Assembly (NCBI RefSeq): GCF_049651205.1
Contig: NZ_JBASBR010000007.1
Span: forward strand, 1 to 64,000
Source of the DNA: Castellaniella sp049651205
GTDB lineage: Bacteria > Pseudomonadota > Gammaproteobacteria > Burkholderiales > Burkholderiaceae_B
Length of the DNA stretch: 64,000 nt
Direction: 5' to 3'
Shown here: piece after piece, positions 1-7,639 of the stretch
Numbering within the stretch: position 1 is the first letter of the stretch
Layout: every line of letters starts with the position of its first letter
The notes under the pieces: model-generated
What the model was told of the DNA's origin: nothing
Database searches by the model: none
What the model saw: the letters and a program-made list of their open reading frames with translations, nothing else
Made by a program: the position numbers and the translations under genes

Positions 1-207
1 GCCGATGTGGGCCCCCACGCGCACGCCGTAGGCCATGCCCAGGAAAATGAGCGCGCCAAAGCAATACATGGTGAGCTCGAGCGCCCAGACAAAGCTGTAA
101 TTGAAAACGTAGCGGGCGATGACCTGAGCAAAGGTAATGATCGTCATTGCCGCCAGCAGAAAGGCAATCAGCCCTTCCTCTAGATGTTCCAGCCAGTTTC
201 TCAGCAT
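1..207 (-). CDS. TRAP transporter small permease (DctQ-type), N-terminal part
   Basis: Reading from the ATG at 207 on the minus strand gives 69 residues that run off the left edge. They begin MLRNWLEHLEEGLIAFLLAA and continue with FAQVIARYVFNYSF and a second hydrophobic stretch. Two early membrane helices and the 'ARYVFN' type motif after the first are typical of DctQ, the four-helix small membrane subunit of TRAP carboxylate transporters, which works with a periplasmic DctP and a large permease DctM. A strong GGAG ribosome site lies just upstream (complement of 211-216). No dctP lies directly upstream; a hemerythrin-like gene does. The other subunits, if present, lie beyond the left edge. 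The substrate cannot be told. Confidence 0.85.
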   Translation of the reverse strand, partial: MLRNWLEHLEEGLIAFLLAAMTIITFAQVIARYVFNYSFVWALELTMYCFGALIFLGMAYGVRVGAHIG

Positions 208-232
208 GGAAAACTCCTTCAGGATACGAGAA

Positions 233-255
233 ACGGCCGCAGATGCTGCGGCCGT
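233..255 (-). terminator. Perfect hairpin between hemerythrin-like gene and dctQ
   Basis: ACGGCCGCAG (233-242) and CTGCGGCCGT (246-255) form a perfect 10-bp stem with a 3-nt loop. On the minus strand it follows the hemerythrin-like gene and is followed by TTTCTC, so it could end that transcript. The T tract is short, so a role as an RNA-stability or attenuating hairpin before dctQ is equally possible. Confidence 0.5.
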
Positions 256-314
256 ACTAAATCAGCTTAGAGGATACCTGCACTTTGGCTTTGCCCGGCA
301 GGGAGAGAAAACCC

Positions 315-767
315 TTAACCTTGTGCGAATGCCTGGGTGTATCGCGCCTCGATATCCTGTAAGGCAGCGTCGTCCAGCAGGCGCTGGGCCATCGGCAGTA
401 GATCCTCATCGGCGCATTGCAGGTATGTCAGGTAGTCCTGTATCCAGCGCTGAGTGGTCTCACTGTTCTGGCCAGGCGCCTGCAGGGCTTGTCGTATGGC
501 CGGCCATTGGTGGGCCAGTACATGGCTTTGCTCAGTCAAGCCGCGAGTCATGCCTTTCAGGCAGACAGCATCGGATCCGGCCATGGATTCGATCAGGGCA
601 GGGAACACGCCGGTTTCAAGGATCTCTCGTTGTTGTGATGCTGTGTGATCAAACCAGGCAATGGCTTGAGCACCATTGGCACTGCCCAAAACGCCAAGTT
701 GCTGGCGTGTTTGCTTGTGGCCCGCGAGTAACAGGGCAAGAGGATCGAACTCTGAAGGGCGCGGCAT
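315..767 (-). CDS. Hemerythrin-like HHE domain protein
   Basis: A 150-residue, mainly helical protein. It has a histidine near the start (GHKQTRQQL, about residue 17), an H-T-A-S-Q-Q-R-E-I-L-E helix, EQSHVLAHQW, and DEDLLPMAQRLL at the end. This spacing of His and Glu/Asp over four helices fits the hemerythrin-like HHE fold that binds a di-iron centre. Proteins of this family bind oxygen or take part in iron and nitrosative-stress handling; the role here is unknown. It is a single gene on the minus strand, separated from dctQ by a hairpin. The call rests on pattern, not a full ligand assignment. Confidence 0.7.
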   Translation of the reverse strand: MPRPSEFDPLALLLAGHKQTRQQLGVLGSANGAQAIAWFDHTASQQREILETGVFPALIESMAGSDAVCLKGMTRGLTEQSHVLAHQWPAIRQALQAPGQNSETTQRWIQDYLTYLQCADEDLLPMAQRLLDDAALQDIEARYTQAFAQG

Positions 768-882
768 GACGGGCTCCTGATTATGCTAGGCCCATGGTAG
801 CGCGTCCATGGGGCATGTACGAGTGAAGCTTATATAACCAAATGTTATGTTGAAATCAATAATTTGTTGTTGTTGTTTATGT

Positions 883-914
883 AGACAGGCCGCTAAAGTA
901 GCGACATCCTGTCT
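883..914 (+). promoter_or_regulatory. Inverted repeat in the leader of the ABC operon
   Basis: AGACAGG (883-889) pairs with CCTGTCT (908-914), and inside it CGCTA (891-895) pairs with TAGCG (899-903). It lies 50 bp before the ATPase start in an AT-rich 197-bp gap (768-964) that must hold the operon promoter. It may be a regulator's operator or a leader RNA hairpin. No factor can be named. Confidence 0.45.
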
Positions 915-964
915 ATTAAAGGACGCAGGTTTGTCCAGCCAGACTTGCCCGTCCCGATGTCATT

Positions 965-1741
965 ATGAATCTATCCTTTCAGCAAGTAGAAAAACAGTTT
1001 GGCGATCTGCGAGTTGTGGATCGCTTTGACAGCAATATCCAACCCGGAGAGCTTGTTGCACTGGTCGGGCCATCAGGGTGTGGTAAATCCACCTTGCTGC
1101 ATTTGGCTGCTGGCCTTGAGAAGCCCAGTGCCGGAGAAGTCCTTGCTGATGGTGTGCCTATCAGGCGCCCTGATCCCAGCCGCATGCTGATGTTCCAGGA
1201 AAACGCGCTGTATCCCTGGTTGACTCTGGCACAAAACGTGGCCATGGCACTTGAACTGCAAAAAGTACCCAAATCCCAGGCACGCCAGCAGGCGCTTGTC
1301 TGGTTGGACAAGGTTCGCCTCAAAGGTTTCGAAAACTACTTCCCGCACCAGGTATCGGGGGGGATGCGTCAGCGTTGCGCATTGGCCCGGGCATTTATCA
1401 GCCACCCCGAAGTACTGCTGCTGGACGAGCCCTTTGGGGCGCTGGATGCGCTGACACGCATGACCCTGCAAGATGCCTTGCGTACGCTGATCCTTGAAAC
1501 CAAGCCTACTGTATTGTTGGTTACGCATGATGTGGATGAGGCTTTATTCCTGGCGGATCGCATTCTGGTGTTCAGTTCGCGTCCATCCAGGCTTTTAAAG
1601 GAATTCCACCTTTCTGCTCATGACAAGACACACGATTTGTCCGGTTTTGCCGCAATGCGGCGCGAAATCCTGTCCCTGCTAGGGATGACCACTGATCCAG
1701 AATCACCTTCTCACCCTGTTACTGAGGAAATTGCAGCATGA
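965..1741 (+). CDS. ABC transporter ATP-binding protein (nitrate/sulfonate/taurine type)
   Basis: A 258-residue ATPase with Walker A GPSGCGKST (about residues 36-44), signature VSGGMRQR and Walker B LLLDEPFGALD, followed by an H-loop LLVTHD. The sequence matches the SsuB/TauB/NrtD subfamily, which powers import of small anions or precursors such as sulfonates, taurine or nitrate across the inner membrane. It is the first gene of a four-gene operon; its end overlaps the next start (ATGA at 1738-1741). The C-terminal tail past the nucleotide-binding domain is short. The substrate is not determinable from the ATPase. Confidence 0.93.
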   Translation: MNLSFQQVEKQFGDLRVVDRFDSNIQPGELVALVGPSGCGKSTLLHLAAGLEKPSAGEVLADGVPIRRPDPSRMLMFQENALYPWLTLAQNVAMALELQKVPKSQARQQALVWLDKVRLKGFENYFPHQVSGGMRQRCALARAFISHPEVLLLDEPFGALDALTRMTLQDALRTLILETKPTVLLVTHDVDEALFLADRILVFSSRPSRLLKEFHLSAHDKTHDLSGFAAMRREILSLLGMTTDPESPSHPVTEEIAA

Positions 1742-2733
1742 AATTCAGCCGTGTATTAATCCCAGCGCTTGCCGCCCTGACACTGGCAACGCAGGTGCTG
1801 GCCGCCGAGCCCTTCAAGGTAGGCTATATCCGTGTCATGGATGATGCCCAGGCAATTACCGCCTACGAAGGTCAGTTTTATGCCAAACACGGCCTGGACG
1901 TGCAACTGGTTGAGTTCAAGTCTGGCACTGATCTGATCAAAGCCATTGTGGGTGGCCAGCTGGATACTGGCGTGCTGGGTTTCACTAATGCCGCCTCCTG
2001 GTCGTCTCGTGGTGCCGATCTTAAAGTGGTTGCCGGAGCCCAGCGTGGATATCATGCACTGGTCGTGCGTGACGACGCAGGCATCAACACGGTAGCTGAC
2101 CTCAAAGGCCACACGTTGGCATCGCAAAAAGAGGGCAGTACAGCAGATACCGTGTTGCGTGGTGTTGTACTGAAAAACGCCGGCCTGGAAGCCAGCGACG
2201 TATCCATCATGGGTGTCAGCCCGCAGGTGGCTGTGCAGTCTTTGGTGGGCAAGCGGGTGGATGCAGCCTTTCTGTTCGAACCTCAGGCCAGCATTGCGCA
2301 GCTGATCGCGCCGGTCAAGCAGATCTACGAGATTGGCGAAGTCTGGCCTTTCCCCTGCATGGTTACTATCACCTCGGGTGATACGCTCAAAAACAAAAAG
2401 GATCTTGTCTGGAAGTCTCTGGATGCACAACGCGAAGCAATCGACTTGTTGCAAAACAAACCCGATGAGGCCGCTAAGCTGATTGCGGGCTACTTTATCG
2501 CCGAGCCCACTCTCAAGACGCTGAATAAAGGTGAGATTCCGCGTGAGCAGGTGATCAGCAAGGCCATCCAGACACAAACCTTCAGCCCGGCCCTGACAGC
2601 CAAGGATCTGAGCCGCATGCAGGAAGTTGCGGACATCATGCAAGCGCGTGGTTCGCTCAAGACCAAAGACGGACAGCCTTACGATGTGAGTGCGATTGTC
2701 GATCTCGACTGGCAGCATGATCGCAAGCTGTAA
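1738..2733 (+). CDS. ABC transporter periplasmic substrate-binding protein (SsuA/TauA/NMT1-like)
   Basis: A 331-residue protein with a clear signal peptide (KFSR, hydrophobic core, cleavage after VLA near residue 22). The mature part starts EPFKVGYIRVMDDAQ and has the NMT1/SsuA-type fold features: AYEGQFYAKHGLDVQLVEF, then GGQLDTGVLGFTNAA and VADLKGHTLASQKEGSTADTVLR. It captures a small ligand in the periplasm and delivers it to the permease encoded downstream. The start overlaps the ATPase stop. Family members bind sulfonates, taurine, nitrate or thiamine precursors; I cannot choose among these. Confidence 0.9.
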   Translation: MKFSRVLIPALAALTLATQVLAAEPFKVGYIRVMDDAQAITAYEGQFYAKHGLDVQLVEFKSGTDLIKAIVGGQLDTGVLGFTNAASWSSRGADLKVVAGAQRGYHALVVRDDAGINTVADLKGHTLASQKEGSTADTVLRGVVLKNAGLEASDVSIMGVSPQVAVQSLVGKRVDAAFLFEPQASIAQLIAPVKQIYEIGEVWPFPCMVTITSGDTLKNKKDLVWKSLDAQREAIDLLQNKPDEAAKLIAGYFIAEPTLKTLNKGEIPREQVISKAIQTQTFSPALTAKDLSRMQEVADIMQARGSLKTKDGQPYDVSAIVDLDWQHDRKL

Positions 2734-2760
2734 GACGCCGGCTTAGTGTCGTGTGTCTAT

Positions 2761-2813
2761 GGGTGCGATAATCGCACCCATTCCTTATTTTTGGTGGCCG
2801 GGTTTGTCCGGCC
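2761..2813 (+). other. Two tandem hairpins between binding protein and permease genes
   Basis: GGGTGCGAT (2761-2769) and ATCGCACCC (2771-2779) form a near-perfect palindrome followed by ATTCCTTATTTTT. GGCCGG (2796-2801) pairs with CCGGCC (2808-2813). Such elements after a binding-protein gene often stabilise its mRNA or partly terminate, so that more binding protein than permease is made. They also argue that the permease starts after them, at 2828. Confidence 0.55.
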
Positions 2814-2827
2814 ATAAATTCTTGAGT

Positions 2828-3601
2828 ATGAGCAAAAAAAGACAGGTTTCTTCTACAGGCCGCAAACTGGCGATGGGCGTGGCGATTGCCGCCATCTTGT
2901 TGATCTGGCAAAGCGCCGCCTGGACGCTGCCGGACTTTCTGATGCCTGGAGTGCCTAGTGTGCTTGATCGCGTCTGGCATGATCTTCAAACGGCAGAGTT
3001 TCGTGCCATTTTGGCAGGCAGCATGGGGCGCCTGGGTATCGGCTATGGTTTTGCCCTGCTGTTCGGTATCGGCTTTGGCCTGGCGGGTGGCTTGTTGTTG
3101 TTTTTCCGCGAGGTGTTGAAGTCTGCCATCATTATTTTGCAGTCGATTCCATCCATCGCCTGGGTACCGCTGTTTTTGATTTTGATGGGCTTTGGCAACG
3201 TACCCATTATTGTGGTGATTGCGCTCGCAGCGTTTTTTCCGGCAGCCCTATCGGTGATGAATGCCACTGAAAGCGTTTTGCAAACTCATGTGGCTGCTGC
3301 GCGGGTGATGGGCGCCAGCCCCTGGGACATGGTGCGCCGGGTTTATCTGCCAGCTGTGATGCCCGCTCTTATTACCGGGGCCCAATTGGCGTTTGGCAAC
3401 GCTTGGCGTGCCTTGATTTCGGCAGAAATGCTGATTGGTTTTGGTCAGGGGCTGGGCCGTTCTCTGGCATACGCAGGTGAGACAGCCGACATGATCGGCG
3501 TGATGGCCAATATTCTTACGATTGCGATCCTGGCCACCCTGATTGATCAGGTCATTCTTGAAAACATCAAACGCCGCGTGTTGCGGTACCAATATGTCTA
3601 G
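2828..3601 (+). CDS. ABC transporter permease (SsuC/TauC-like)
   Basis: 257 residues from ATG 2828 (MSKKRQVSS). An in-frame ATG at 2753 would add 25 residues but reads through two hairpins, so I prefer the inner start, although its ribosome site is weak. There are about six membrane helices. The cytoplasmic loop has the EAA signature region: AAARVMGASPWDMVRRVYLPAVMPALITG in pieces (about residues 157-185). It forms the channel for the importer and belongs to the BPD_transp_1 family of nitrate/sulfonate/taurine systems. It overlaps the next gene by 8 bp. Confidence 0.92.
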   Translation: MSKKRQVSSTGRKLAMGVAIAAILLIWQSAAWTLPDFLMPGVPSVLDRVWHDLQTAEFRAILAGSMGRLGIGYGFALLFGIGFGLAGGLLLFFREVLKSAIIILQSIPSIAWVPLFLILMGFGNVPIIVVIALAAFFPAALSVMNATESVLQTHVAAARVMGASPWDMVRRVYLPAVMPALITGAQLAFGNAWRALISAEMLIGFGQGLGRSLAYAGETADMIGVMANILTIAILATLIDQVILENIKRRVLRYQYV

Positions 3602-4397
3602 TGCTCAAGGGCCGCGTGCGCTCGGCCTGTTTTTACATACCACTCGGGTGCTCGTTGTGGGATCAGCGTTGGTTTTGACGGCTAATCAGGCCATCGCGGG
3701 GCCCGCCCAGGAGGGGTGGCTCCTGGGTGTGGCCAATGTCCCTGATGCACCGGTACCAGGGGCCAAACCTCGCACGCCCGTGCGCATCGAGGTGCTGGCA
3801 GGCGCCAAGTGGGAGGGATCCGCCCCTATGCAGGCGGTTGCAGCTGATCAGGCCCTGGCGCAATTGCAGGACGGGCAATTGGATGCATGGGTGGGTGTTT
3901 TGCCCGAAAACAGTCAAGTCTCGCAGCAGGTGCTTAAGCAAACTGTGGCATGGTCGGTCAGCCCGATGGCGATCATGCGGACTGATACCGACATTCATGA
4001 CTGGGCATCACTGGCTGGACGCACGGTGTGCTTGAGTGCCGACGGCCGCTATGTAGGAGAGCTGAACGCGCGGCTGGGTGCCATCGAGCAGGTGTATGCC
4101 TCGGCTACGGATGCCTTGCTGGCTTTACGTACAGGGCAGTGCGACGCTGCCGTACAGGATGAGGGGTTTCTGCGCCAATTGCTGAAGTATCCAGAATGGC
4201 GCAAGTTTTCGGCACAGCTGGCCCCGTACCGAAAAGCCAGTTTGACGCAATTGGTGAGGGCAGACCTGCCCACGTCAGCTCGGAAGGCCTTGCAGCAGGT
4301 ATTTTCTGCCAAAAACCTAACACAGTTGGGCAAAGAGCAGGCGAAAACCATCGCCTTTGAAGTGTATCTGGATCAGGCCGTACCGGATTGCCACTAA
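3594..4397 (+). CDS. Second periplasmic binding-like protein (PhnD/phosphonate-binding-like)
   Basis: 267 residues from ATG 3594, which overlaps the permease stop. A hydrophobic signal segment ends near ANQAIAG. The mature part resembles periplasmic binding domains of the PhnD-like group: LQDGQLDAWVGVLPENS, DIHDWASLAGRTVCLSADGRYVG and ALRTGQCDAAVQDEGFLRQLL. It could be an alternative binding protein for the same permease, or a periplasmic sensor of the ligand. Having it last in the operon, beside a normal binding protein, is unusual. The family call is moderate. Confidence 0.7.
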   Translation: MSSAQGPRALGLFLHTTRVLVVGSALVLTANQAIAGPAQEGWLLGVANVPDAPVPGAKPRTPVRIEVLAGAKWEGSAPMQAVAADQALAQLQDGQLDAWVGVLPENSQVSQQVLKQTVAWSVSPMAIMRTDTDIHDWASLAGRTVCLSADGRYVGELNARLGAIEQVYASATDALLALRTGQCDAAVQDEGFLRQLLKYPEWRKFSAQLAPYRKASLTQLVRADLPTSARKALQQVFSAKNLTQLGKEQAKTIAFEVYLDQAVPDCH

Positions 4398-4434
4398 GGC
4401 AAATGGTGTCGCCCAGCGGGTGGGCGCCTGAAAA

Positions 4435-4695
4435 TCAGTGGCGACGACGTTGCACAGGGGCGGAGCCTGGTGCACGATTGAGATGGCGAAACGTAATGCG
4501 CCCTTTGGTGAGATCGTAGGGCGACATCTCGAGGGTGACTTGGTCGCCGGCAAGGATGCGGATATGGTGCTTGCGCATTTTGCCGCCGGTGTAGGCGATA
4601 ACTGGGTGTCCGTTGTCTAGCGTGACGCGGAAGCGTGAATCGGGCAACACCTCGGTGACGGATCCGTGCATTTCGAGTAGTTCTTCTTTGGCCAT
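4435..4695 (-). CDS. infA: Translation initiation factor IF-1 (second-type)
   Basis: 86 residues with the S1/OB fold of IF-1: MAKEELLEMHGSVTEVLPD, then RVTLDNGHPVIAYTGGKMRK and ILAGDQVTLEMSPYDLTKGR. IF-1 binds the ribosomal A site on the 30S subunit during initiation. The usual IF-1 is 72 residues; the tail APGSAPVQRRRH is an extension seen in the extra IF-1 of many Betaproteobacteria. It stands alone rather than in the ribosomal protein operon, which supports a second paralogue. The 280 bp upstream of its start hold no other gene on this strand. Confidence 0.95.
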   Translation of the reverse strand: MAKEELLEMHGSVTEVLPDSRFRVTLDNGHPVIAYTGGKMRKHHIRILAGDQVTLEMSPYDLTKGRITFRHLNRAPGSAPVQRRRH

Positions 4696-4889
4696 GTATT
4701 CTCCGTGAATTGATTAATGCATCAGCGTTGCACATGCAGCAGGTTTCGCATCGATGGACGCGAAAATAAAGATATGCAGACGATCAGAACCTGGACAGGG
4801 GCCTGAAACCCCAGAGAGGCAGTGGATAAATGGTATCCACCAAGGCAGCCAGCATGCCGGCAATGACTGAAAACCGCTGATGAAACAAG

Positions 4890-4904
4890 CCCTTATGATA
4901 AGGG
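4890..4904. promoter_or_regulatory. Palindrome upstream of the EamA exporter gene
   Basis: CCCTTAT (4890-4896) and ATAAGGG (4898-4904) form a perfect 15-bp palindrome with a single central base. It sits 72 bp before the exporter start, next to TTGCAC and an AT-rich stretch, where a promoter is expected. It looks like a dimeric repressor site, but no cognate regulator is encoded nearby. Confidence 0.45.
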
Positions 4905-4975
4905 TTGCACGTATATTATGTCAACAATTTTAGTGGGGGTTAGAATTCAGCAAAATGTATGCAGGTGATTGACAG

Positions 4976-5887
4976 ATGAATGACAGATTAAGCCCCGGCA
5001 CAATAGCACTGCTTCTGGTTCCTCCCACCCTGTGGGCCGGCAATGCAGTGGTGGGACGGGCCGTGGTGGATCTTGTCCCGCCATTGACGCTCAATTTTCT
5101 GCGCTGGACATTCGCCTTGCTGATTTTGTTGCCCATGGGGTATCGGGTTTTGGCTCGTGGCAGTGCCATCTGGCAGCAGTGGCCCCGCTACGCCATATTG
5201 GGGCTATTGGGAATCGGCCTGTATAACTCGCTGCAATATCTGGCACTGCATACCTCCACGCCGTTAAATGTCACGCTGGTCACTGCCAGCATCCCGGTAT
5301 GGATGATGATTGTGGGGCGCGTGTTTCACGGTGTACCAATTCAAGTGGGCCAGATACTGGGTGCAATTCTGTCTTTGGCAGGGGTTGCCATTGTGCTCTC
5401 GCATGGCAACTGGCAGCAGCTGCTGGCGCTGCATTTTGTGGCAGGAGACCTGATCATGGTTCTGGCTACCATTATCTGGGCGTTTTATAGCTGGCAGCTT
5501 GCGGGGGTGCCGGCTGACTCTCCTGTGCGGGCACACTGGGCAGGGTTTTTGTTGGGGCAGGTGCTGTATGGCGTAGTGTGGTCGGGCGTGTTTGCAGCCA
5601 TCGAGTGGCAGATCACCGATTGGCAGATCAGTTGGGGCTGGCCGTTGGCACTGACTGTGCTGTTTGTTGCGGTCGGCCCGGCGGTGATTGCGTTTCGCTG
5701 CTGGGGAGCAGGCGTACAACGGGTTGGGCCAACCCTGGCGGGGTTTTTCAATAACCTGACGCCTCTGATTGCCGCATTGCTTTCTTTGGTGGTGTTGGGC
5801 GAATCACCGCAGCTGTTTCACGTGCTGGCGTTTGCACTGATTATTGGCGGGATTGTGCTGTCTTCGCGCAAACCTGCCGCTGCTTGA
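4976..5887 (+). CDS. EamA/DMT-family inner-membrane transporter
   Basis: 303 residues with about ten hydrophobic helices in two repeats, as in the drug/metabolite transporter superfamily. PPTLWAGNAVVGRAVV in helix 1, NFLRWTFALLILLP in helix 2 and LTPLIAALLSLVVLGE near the end of the second repeat are typical EamA features. Such proteins export amino acids, metabolites or toxic compounds; the substrate is unknown. The start is supported by AGGTG about 10 nt upstream. It is transcribed alone, facing recJ, with a 51-bp gap to the recJ stop. Confidence 0.9.
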   Translation: MNDRLSPGTIALLLVPPTLWAGNAVVGRAVVDLVPPLTLNFLRWTFALLILLPMGYRVLARGSAIWQQWPRYAILGLLGIGLYNSLQYLALHTSTPLNVTLVTASIPVWMMIVGRVFHGVPIQVGQILGAILSLAGVAIVLSHGNWQQLLALHFVAGDLIMVLATIIWAFYSWQLAGVPADSPVRAHWAGFLLGQVLYGVVWSGVFAAIEWQITDWQISWGWPLALTVLFVAVGPAVIAFRCWGAGVQRVGPTLAGFFNNLTPLIAALLSLVVLGESPQLFHVLAFALIIGGIVLSSRKPAAA

Positions 5888-5938
5888 GATCGCAAGGCCT
5901 GCAGCGGCTGTCATCGGTTTGCTGGACAGATGTGGCTT

Positions 5939-7639
5939 TTACGCCGCCTGAGCGTATTCGATCAGCAACTGAACCGTCGTCTGGCCACCCCAGGTGTTGG
6001 ATTCCAGCCGGTAGACAATCTCGACTTCTTCGGGCAGCAATTGCGCATGATTAAACCAGATGCCATCGATTCGCTTTCCGTCGCGCTCGAGATAGACCTT
6101 CAGGTGTTGCTCTTTCAGCAGCCGCTGATGAACCACCCGAAATCGATCCTGGAACAGTGGGGGAGGAAACCCTGCGCCCCACACCTGATCGGCCAGCAGA
6201 CGCGCCGTTTCGGTACTGACGAGGCCAGGCTCCAGCGAGCCGTCTGTTTCCAGACAGGGTTCAAATGACTCACGGCCGCTTAGCGTGCGCACCGCGTCAT
6301 CAAACTGCACAGAAAAATCCTTGAAGGCAGGTGCATGCAAGGTGAGGCCGGCGGCCATGGCATGGCCTCCAAACTGAATAATCGCACCCGGCAAGCGTTT
6401 GCTGACCAGATCCAGGGCATCGCGCAGATGAACTTCGGGGATGGAGCGGCCAGAACCCCGTAGTGTGTTGGATTCATCTGGCGCAAACGCCAGGGCGGGG
6501 CGCCAGTAGGTTTCTTTCAAGCGGGATGCCACCAGACCAATGACTCCTGGGTGCCAGCCGGGTTGCCAGACGCAAATGCTGGCTGCCAATGTGCCGGGTT
6601 GAGCATCCAGATGGGCCAGCGCTTGATCACGCATTTCTGTTTCACGGCTGCGGCGCTGGCGGTTCACCTCGTCCAGCGCTCGGGCAAGCTCAAGTGCCCG
6701 CTGGGGGTTGTCCTCAAGCAGACAATGAATGCCAAGGCTCATGTCGGCCATTCGGCCTGCCGCATTGATCCGCGGGCCCAGCGCAAATCCGAGATCCGCT
6801 GTGGATGCCTCGCCTGGATTGCGTCCGGCAATCTCGAATAAGGCGGCCACACCGGCATGCATCCGGCCCTGGCGGATGCGCTTCAGGCCTTGCGTAATTA
6901 GAAGCCGGTTGTTGGCATCCAGACGCACGACATCAGCCACGGTTCCCAGAGCCACCAGATCGCTTAAGGCATCCAGACGTGGCCCGCCTTGTGCGGGCAA
7001 TAGGTTGCGCTCGCGTAGTACGGCGCGCAAGGCCAGCATCACATAGAAGATCACGCCCACACCGGCCAGGTGCTTGGATGGAAAGCCGCAGCCAGGCTGG
7101 TTGGGGTTTACGATTGCCAGGGCCTCAGGCAACGTGTCTCCGGGCAGATGATGATCGGTGACGATCACCTCCATACCGGCTTGTCGTGCAGCGGCTACCC
7201 CTTCGATACTGGCAATGCCGTTGTCTACGGTAATCAGCAAATCGGGCTTGCCGGCTGCATGCTTGCAGGCAAGCTGCACCACTGCGGGCGACAGCCCATA
7301 GCCAGTTTCAAACCGGTTGGGCACTAAAAAATCAACATCTGCATCCATCGCCCGCAGACCACGCACTGCCACGGCACAGGCGGTTGCGCCGTCGCAGTCG
7401 TAGTCGGCCACGATCAGCAGTTTTTTGCGGCTGCTGATGGCGTCTGCCAGCAGCTGAGCTGCCTCTTGCACGTGGCTCAGGTGCGACGGCGGAATCAGCC
7501 CGGCCCACTCTGTGGGGGCCAATGCGGCCAAGCCGCGCGCGCCCCACAAACGGGCAAGCAGTGGGTGCACCCCTTGTTGAGTCAGGGCTTCGGTGCGTTG
7601 CCGGTTGCTGTGTCTCGGGCGAATCAGCGGCTGCACCAC
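5939..7639 (-). CDS. recJ: Single-stranded-DNA-specific exonuclease RecJ
   Basis: 566 residues with the DHH phosphoesterase motifs in order: VADYDCDGATA (motif I), TVDNGIAS (II), VTDHHLPGD (III, the DHH) and NPNQPGC (IV), then a DHHA1 region with GGHAMAAGLTL. RecJ degrades single-stranded DNA 5' to 3' in RecF-pathway recombination, mismatch repair and base-excision repair, using Mn or Mg ions. The length is normal for the family. It overlaps the end of the upstream rpfE-type gene by 16 bp, so the two are translated from one message. Confidence 0.97.
   Translation of the reverse strand: MVQPLIRPRHSNRQRTEALTQQGVHPLLARLWGARGLAALAPTEWAGLIPPSHLSHVQEAAQLLADAISSRKKLLIVADYDCDGATACAVAVRGLRAMDADVDFLVPNRFETGYGLSPAVVQLACKHAAGKPDLLITVDNGIASIEGVAAARQAGMEVIVTDHHLPGDTLPEALAIVNPNQPGCGFPSKHLAGVGVIFYVMLALRAVLRERNLLPAQGGPRLDALSDLVALGTVADVVRLDANNRLLITQGLKRIRQGRMHAGVAALFEIAGRNPGEASTADLGFALGPRINAAGRMADMSLGIHCLLEDNPQRALELARALDEVNRQRRSRETEMRDQALAHLDAQPGTLAASICVWQPGWHPGVIGLVASRLKETYWRPALAFAPDESNTLRGSGRSIPEVHLRDALDLVSKRLPGAIIQFGGHAMAAGLTLHAPAFKDFSVQFDDAVRTLSGRESFEPCLETDGSLEPGLVSTETARLLADQVWGAGFPPPLFQDRFRVVHQRLLKEQHLKVYLERDGKRIDGIWFNHAQLLPEEVEIVYRLESNTWGGQTTVQLLIEYAQAA

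Noticed and set aside
1756..2718. 320-codon minus-strand open frame
   Set aside because: Antisense to the periplasmic binding-protein gene with its clear signal peptide.
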